Source: Candidatus Desulfosporosinus nitrosoreducens (lineage in GTDB: Bacteria; Bacillota; Desulfitobacteriia; Desulfitobacteriales; Desulfitobacteriaceae). Taken from it: a stretch of DNA of 44,289 nucleotides. The stretch's first letter is position 1; every line of letters begins with the position of its first letter. The DNA lies in contig NZ_JAVHUW010000068.1 of NCBI RefSeq assembly GCF_030954495.1, positions 1 to 44,289 on the forward strand, read 5' to 3'. A program made the translations under genes and the position numbers. The notes beneath the pieces are model-generated. The model worked only from the letters and a program-made list of their open reading frames with translations. It did not search any database and had not been told where the DNA came from. Below are positions 42,762 to 44,289 of the stretch, piece after piece.

Positions 42762-43450
42762 CAAGTCACCATATCCGGGTCAAATTTGTACCCCACACCC
42801 CATACCGTTACCAACATTTTCTTAATACTCGGGTGAGCCAGTTTTTCGCGCAATTTTTTAACGTGGGTATCTACTGTCCGCGCATCTCCATAAAAATCAT
42901 AACCCCAAACGGTTTCCATCAGTTGTTCACGCGAAAAAACTCTGCCGCGGTTTTTCGCTAAAAAATAAAGCAGGTCGAACTCCAGGGGGGTCAGGTTAAT
43001 TACCTCATCACCGATTGTAACCCTGTGCCGTTCTTTGTCTATGCTGAGTAAGCCTGCTGTTAATTCTGAGGTCACAGGATGAAGTTGTCCGCTTGACCGG
43101 CGCAGCAGTGCTTTAACCCGGGCAACTAATTCCTTTGTGCTAAATGGTTTTACTAAATAGTCATCCGCACCTAATTCAAGGCCTAACACGCGATCGAACT
43201 CTTCGCCGCGTGCCGTCAGCATAATAATCGGGATTGCCGAAGTTTCTCGAATTTCCCGGCAGACACGCCAACCATCAATCTCAGGCATCATCAGATCTAC
43301 GATCAGCAACGAAAATTGACCCGCTTTAAACTTAGCTAAAGCAACGCTGCCATCTTCCGCCTCTTCGACAGCATAACCTTCGCGTTCAAGATATAATCTG
43401 ACCAAACTTCTGATTCTTTCTTCATCATCAACAATTAAAATTGGATCCAC
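42761..43450 (-). CDS. OmpR/PhoB-family response regulator
   Basis: 229 residues. The receiver domain has Asp8/Asp9, phospho-acceptor Asp52 (LLIVDLMMP), Thr in MLTARG and Lys in LVKPFS. The winged-helix output domain (about 130-225) has LTPLEFDLLYFLAKNRGRVF, SREQLMETVWGYDF and the recognition region ARTVDTHVKKLREKL. It binds DNA direct repeats as a dimer and is paired with the kinase downstream by stop-start overlap. GTG 43450 has AGGGGAG seven bases upstream. The closest functional types are PhoP/ResD/WalR; targets are unknown. Confidence 0.95.
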   Translation of the reverse strand: MDPILIVDDEERIRSLVRLYLEREGYAVEEAEDGSVALAKFKAGQFSLLIVDLMMPEIDGWRVCREIRETSAIPIIMLTARGEEFDRVLGLELGADDYLVKPFSTKELVARVKALLRRSSGQLHPVTSELTAGLLSIDKERHRVTIGDEVINLTPLEFDLLYFLAKNRGRVFSREQLMETVWGYDFYGDARTVDTHVKKLREKLAHPSIKKMLVTVWGVGYKFDPDMVT

Positions 43451-43552
43451 TTTGTAACTCCCCTTTGACAGCCTTTATCAAGACATTTCTTGGAATTCGC
43501 TATTAGTCTACCACGTATTCATGGTTATTTTGTGAAAAAATAATGAAGAATA

Positions 43553-43909
43553 TTATAATGCTCCTTTAATCCAAATTATCTCAGGGTTATTTTCCAGCCA
43601 ACGTATGGCAATTACATCAAATCTTAAGTTCGGCCAGGTAGTGTAGCCGCATTGCAGCACATAGTAGGCTGCAATTGCTTTAAGACGCTGTGCTTTATGA
43701 TAGCTTATGCTTTCTTCCCCCCATCCTCTAAAGGAGGAGCGGCGGGTCCTGACCTCTATGAACACCAATGTTTCGTGCTCCCGGGCAATAATATCCATTT
43801 CTCCCTTTGGGCAGCGGTAATTCCGGGCGACGATTTTTAATCCTGCTTCTTGCACTGAGCGAGAAGCGAGTTCCTCGCCGGATTTGCCTAAACAATTATT
43901 ATTTCCGAT
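43553..43909 (-). CDS. YraN/UPF0102 family nuclease-fold protein, apparent non-standard start
   Basis: The family core is clear: ARNYRCPKGEMDIIAREHETLVFIEVRTR (quoted in parts: NYRCPKGEMDI; LVFIEVRTR) is the restriction-endonuclease-like motif with Asp, Glu and Lys/Arg positions, then RLKAIAAYYVLQ and RFDVIAI. The conserved N-terminus (LGKSGEELASRSVQEAGL) extends upstream of the first usable start, GTG 43855 (100 residues). The only start-like codon covering it is ATC 43909, with GAGGGAG 11 bases upstream, giving 118 residues, the normal family length. Either a rare ATC start is used, a frameshift is present, or the protein is made short from GTG. Its neighbours fit a housekeeping role near DNA processing. 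Confidence 0.8.
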   Translation of the reverse strand: MGNNNCLGKSGEELASRSVQEAGLKIVARNYRCPKGEMDIIAREHETLVFIEVRTRRSSFRGWGEESISYHKAQRLKAIAAYYVLQCGYTTWPNLRFDVIAIRWLENNPEIIWIKGAL

Positions 43910-44072
43910 GTTTGATCAGCTCCCTCTCCGCAGCGGTTATAGTTTAATTCTTCAGCTTATGGAGATTTCCTTTTATTTTTAGGTGACATTGTTCTAAAAG
44001 CTTTGGCTGATGATATGTGTTCCTGTTGCACTTCAACATGACCTTTGGAACGGTATCCGCCGGAAACTAATA

Positions 44073-44106
44073 AAGACAGGCTCTCAGCAACCTGAAAGCC
44101 TGTCTT
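44073..44106 (-). terminator. terminator after the nuoN-like gene
   Basis: AAGACAGGCTTTCAG pairs with CTGAGAGCCTGTCTT (one wobble) on the minus strand, followed by TATTAG. It lies about 45 bases after the stop codon at 44152. The 43910-44072 stretch holds nothing else recognisable. Confidence 0.75.
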
Positions 44107-44151
44107 AGCCGTACAATTATCCAAATGTTAGTTATACCCGATGATAGGAGT

Positions 44152-44289
44152 TTACTGCACCAAACTCTGAGCGGCAGTGATGGCCATCTGCGCCAGAGGC
44201 GTCGGGTAAATCCCAAGCACAATCGTAATGATGAGAGAAAACAGCATCGTGAACTTAACAGCTCCGTGGACCGGAACGTCAGGCAAACC
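44152..44289 (-). CDS. nuoN: NADH-quinone oxidoreductase subunit N, C-terminal end (partial)
   Basis: 45 codons are visible before TAA 44152-44154; the rest lies beyond the window. The sequence FTMLFSLIITIVLGIYPTPL followed by AQMAITAAQSLVQ is the last membrane helix and tail typical of NuoN (complex I antiporter-like subunit); NuoM or an Mrp-type subunit is possible but the ending fits NuoN best. As the last gene of the nuo operon in most bacteria, a terminator just after it agrees. Confidence 0.6.
   Translation of the reverse strand, partial: GLPDVPVHGAVKFTMLFSLIITIVLGIYPTPLAQMAITAAQSLVQ

Overview
The window looks like chromosomal DNA of an anaerobic, spore-forming Firmicute of the Desulfosporosinus/Desulfitobacterium type. 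That is an inference from several features: AGGAGG-type ribosome binding sites, DUF364 proteins, a soluble CZB chemoreceptor, a CWB2-VanW cell-wall protein, a c-di-GMP-I riboswitch and two riboswitch-like leaders that best match the molybdenum cofactor (Moco) family. No tRNA, rRNA, CRISPR array, transposase or phage module was seen.

Layout. 1-2.2 kb holds a dispersed intergenic repeat, a holin-like membrane protein, a 43-residue gene and a membrane-anchored Asn/Thr/Pro-repeat protein. 2.2-5.0 kb (minus) is MerR regulator, DHA2-type drug exporter and a two-CBS protein. 5.4-6.6 kb is a secreted NlpC/P60 hydrolase. 6.6-7.8 kb (minus) is a c-di-GMP riboswitch with terminator, then a CheY-like receiver and a frameshifted, truncated sensor-kinase remnant. 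8.1-8.85 kb is a TetR-type regulator with two N-terminal HTH domains. 8.87-9.6 kb is XRE regulator plus peptide deformylase. 9.75-14.8 kb holds a PAS/GAF/GGDEF/EAL protein and a soluble chemoreceptor. 15.4-20.7 kb holds the CWB2-VanW protein, an amino-acid permease and a radical SAM/SPASM protein, each followed by a terminator.

The centrepiece is a minus-strand gene train from about 36.96 kb to 22.58 kb. It has two FecCD-type permeases, two FecE-type ATPases, four lipoprotein substrate-binding proteins, two paralogous small-molecule methyltransferases, a radical SAM protein with the CX5CX2C spacing reported for HmdB, two DUF364/DUF4213 proteins and a Sel1-repeat protein. A fifth binding protein, carrying a peptidoglycan-binding domain instead of a signal peptide, lies just downstream of the terminator that ends the train. 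Upstream is a consensus promoter with a 13-bp palindrome across the start region, followed by two tandem Moco-like riboswitches, each followed by an intrinsic terminator. My reading is that the cluster makes or modifies a small metal-binding or cofactor-like molecule and imports the metal complex, with expression set by Moco (or tungsten cofactor) status. Import of molybdate or tungstate by type II BtuCD/FecCD-like transporters is known from Haemophilus influenzae MolBCA. The ligand here is unknown.

The right flank (38-44.3 kb) holds a secreted six-repeat protein, a YifB/ComM-type ATPase, the second copy of the dispersed repeat, a PhoR/PhoP-like two-component pair, a YraN-family gene whose conserved N-terminus extends beyond any normal start codon, and the C-terminal end of a nuoN-like gene.
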